NCBI GenBank assembly: GCA_018065745.1
Contig: JAGHSS010000371.1
Span: forward strand, 1 to 7,829
DNA from: Candidatus Neoflavobacterium equi
GTDB taxonomy: Bacteria > Bacteroidota > Bacteroidia > Flavobacteriales > Flavobacteriaceae
Length of the DNA stretch: 7,829 nt
Direction: 5' to 3'
Position 1 is the stretch's first letter; the number at the start of each line of letters is the position of its first letter. A program made the position numbers and the translations under genes. The notes beneath the pieces were generated by a model that saw only the letters and a list, made by a program, of their open reading frames with translations, had not been told where the DNA came from and did not search any database. Shown one piece after another: positions 7,066 through 7,829 of the stretch.

Positions 7066-7105
7066 AAACAGGTTTTACAATAAAACCCAACAACTAACTA
7101 CATCT

Positions 7106-7672
7106 TTACAACGGCAATACCGTCTTTGAAAATTTGTGGTTGATCATGCAAGCCGTAGCCTCATAAAATGCAATCATCCCACAGATTATTCCTTCTATCC
7201 CGGCCAAAGTACCCACCCAAGCCAAGCCTGTGAAGTTGCTCACTGCCAACAATAGGAACAAAAGCGTAAGTGATCCAAACAACAGTTTCCCTGTCAGATT
7301 CCCATTAAGCGTTTGTATAAAATTCATCAGGGTGAAAAAGCCCCAAATTGACAAATAGAACCCCATTGAAATGGGATCAGCCTTTGGTAAACCCATTTGA
7401 GGACCAGCCCATATAAAGACCAATGACATCCAAAAAGCCCCATAAGAAATAAAGGCAATTGCTGGAAATTGATTCCCCTTCTTCCACTCCATCAGACCCG
7501 CGATAAATTGCGCCAGTCCTCCATAAAAAATTCCCATTCCCATGATCATCACACTGATGGGATAAATACCCGCATTGTGAATGTTCAGCAGGATGGTGGT
7601 CATTGCAAATCCATAGAGGCCCAAAGGCCCCGGATTTGCAGTAATGTCCTTAATTGATACCTGTTGTTCCAT
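7106..7672 (-). CDS. satP: Acetate/succinate uptake transporter, GPR1/FUN34/YaaH (SatP) family
   Basis: 188 residues, complete, the same length as E. coli SatP as I recall it. The family signature NPGPLGLYGFAMTTILLN begins at Asn13 (usual form NPAPLGL; here Gly15 replaces Ala), followed by HNAG, GIFYGGLAQFIAGLMEWKKGN (47-67), AFISYGAFWMSL (73-84) and a C-terminal KTVLPL like that of E. coli. Six membrane helices are expected, and the family assembles as a hexamer in the inner membrane. It should move acetate (and in some members succinate) with protons. It stands alone on the minus strand, with its own terminator 88 nt past its stop and a weak promoter candidate upstream. Nothing nearby (such as acetyl-CoA synthetase) supports the substrate, so the acetate assignment rests on family membership; the symbol is by homology. 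Confidence 0.92.
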   Translation of the reverse strand: MEQQVSIKDITANPGPLGLYGFAMTTILLNIHNAGIYPISVMIMGMGIFYGGLAQFIAGLMEWKKGNQFPAIAFISYGAFWMSLVFIWAGPQMGLPKADPISMGFYLSIWGFFTLMNFIQTLNGNLTGKLLFGSLTLLFLLLAVSNFTGLAWVGTLAGIEGIICGMIAFYEATACMINHKFSKTVLPL

Positions 7673-7692
7673 TACTGATACTACTAAATTTG
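7664..7692 (+). promoter_or_regulatory. Possible plus-strand promoter at the 5' end of the SatP gene
   Basis: TTG (7664-7666), an 18-nt spacer and TAAATTTG (7685-7692) match the Bacteroidota promoter pattern fully on the plus strand. Transcription would head right from about 7698, opposite to satP, toward the ATG at 7814. The TTG lies inside the satP coding start, so this may be chance in AT-rich DNA. Confidence 0.35.
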
Positions 7693-7697
7693 TGTTC

Positions 7698-7715
7698 GTT
7701 TGTTTGTTTGTTTTG
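7698..7715. repeat. Short GTTT tetranucleotide repeat in the satP leader
   Basis: GTTT is repeated three times (7698-7709) and followed by GTTTTG, so the satP sense strand has a run of CAAA/AAAC units between its candidate promoter and start. A-rich leaders often aid translation in this phylum. Four units is short for a slippage-prone microsatellite. Confidence 0.5.
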
Positions 7716-7721
7716 CTTTCA

Positions 7722-7752
7722 CAATACTAAGACAACATTTTCAATTCACCAA
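7722..7752 (-). promoter_or_regulatory. Weak candidate promoter for the SatP-family gene
   Basis: On the minus strand, TTG (7752-7750), a 20-nt spacer and TAGTATTG (7729-7722) match TTG-N17-23-TAnnTTTG with one mismatch in the -7 box. It would give a leader of about 40 nt before the ATG at 7672. Confidence 0.4.
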
Positions 7753-7813
7753 ATCGTTCAGATTCAATATATTTAAAACGGACAGGTTTTTAACCCAAAA
7801 TCAACCTGCTTTT

Positions 7814-7829
7814 ATGAATAAATCAGCTT
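7814..7829 (+). CDS. Possible first codons of a plus-strand gene cut by the window edge
   Basis: An ATG at 7814 opens MNKSA and runs off the window. It lies downstream of a consensus plus-strand promoter, and an inverted repeat CAGGTT (7783-7788) / AACCTG (7803-7808) sits just before it. Five codons are too few to identify a protein or to prove a gene. Confidence 0.2.

Noticed and set aside
7698..7715. GTTT run as part of a CRISPR or phase-variable tract
   Set aside because: There are no spacers or longer repeats, and the run has too few units to be a convincing slippage site.

Overview
The window looks like chromosomal DNA of a Bacteroidota bacterium, most likely of class Flavobacteriia. 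The signs are a beta-propeller/Y_Y_Y sensor kinase paired with a LytTR regulator, a TIGR02757 (DUF2400) protein, gene starts without Shine-Dalgarno sequences, and promoters of the Bacteroidota type (TTG, 17-23 nt spacer, TAnnTTTG). There are six complete protein genes. I see no RNA genes, CRISPR array, insertion sequence or phage genes.

Left part (87-3729, minus strand): a two-gene two-component operon. The LytTR response regulator comes first and overlaps by 17 nt the start of a 969-residue sensor kinase. The kinase has a large periplasmic beta-propeller region, a Y_Y_Y domain, one membrane helix and a LytS-type kinase core. This half is AT-rich.

Middle (3730-5976): a 226-nt divergent intergenic region separates the regulator from a plus-strand pair, a TIGR02757 protein and, 14 nt later, a 12-helix MFS transporter. 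Each side has a good match to the Bacteroidota promoter. Between the promoters lies a heptamer (TTATGTA) repeated three times at exactly 20-bp steps, with the middle copy inverted; this is a candidate operator. The promoter of the TIGR02757 gene ends 4 nt before its ATG, which implies a leaderless message. A strong hairpin terminator closes the pair.

Right part (5977-7829): a small secreted protein made of two related cysteine-containing beta-sandwich-like repeats (plus strand), then an acetate/succinate transporter of the GPR1/FUN34/YaaH (SatP) family on the minus strand. The two genes converge on a 126-nt gap that holds hairpin terminators. The right edge may hold the first codons of another plus-strand gene.

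The genes do not form one obvious pathway. The most useful observations are the 20-bp operator-like array in the divergent promoter region and a helix-hairpin-helix DNA-glycosylase-like signature (Lys164...Asp199) in the TIGR02757 protein. The rest is ordinary flavobacterial housekeeping and accessory content.
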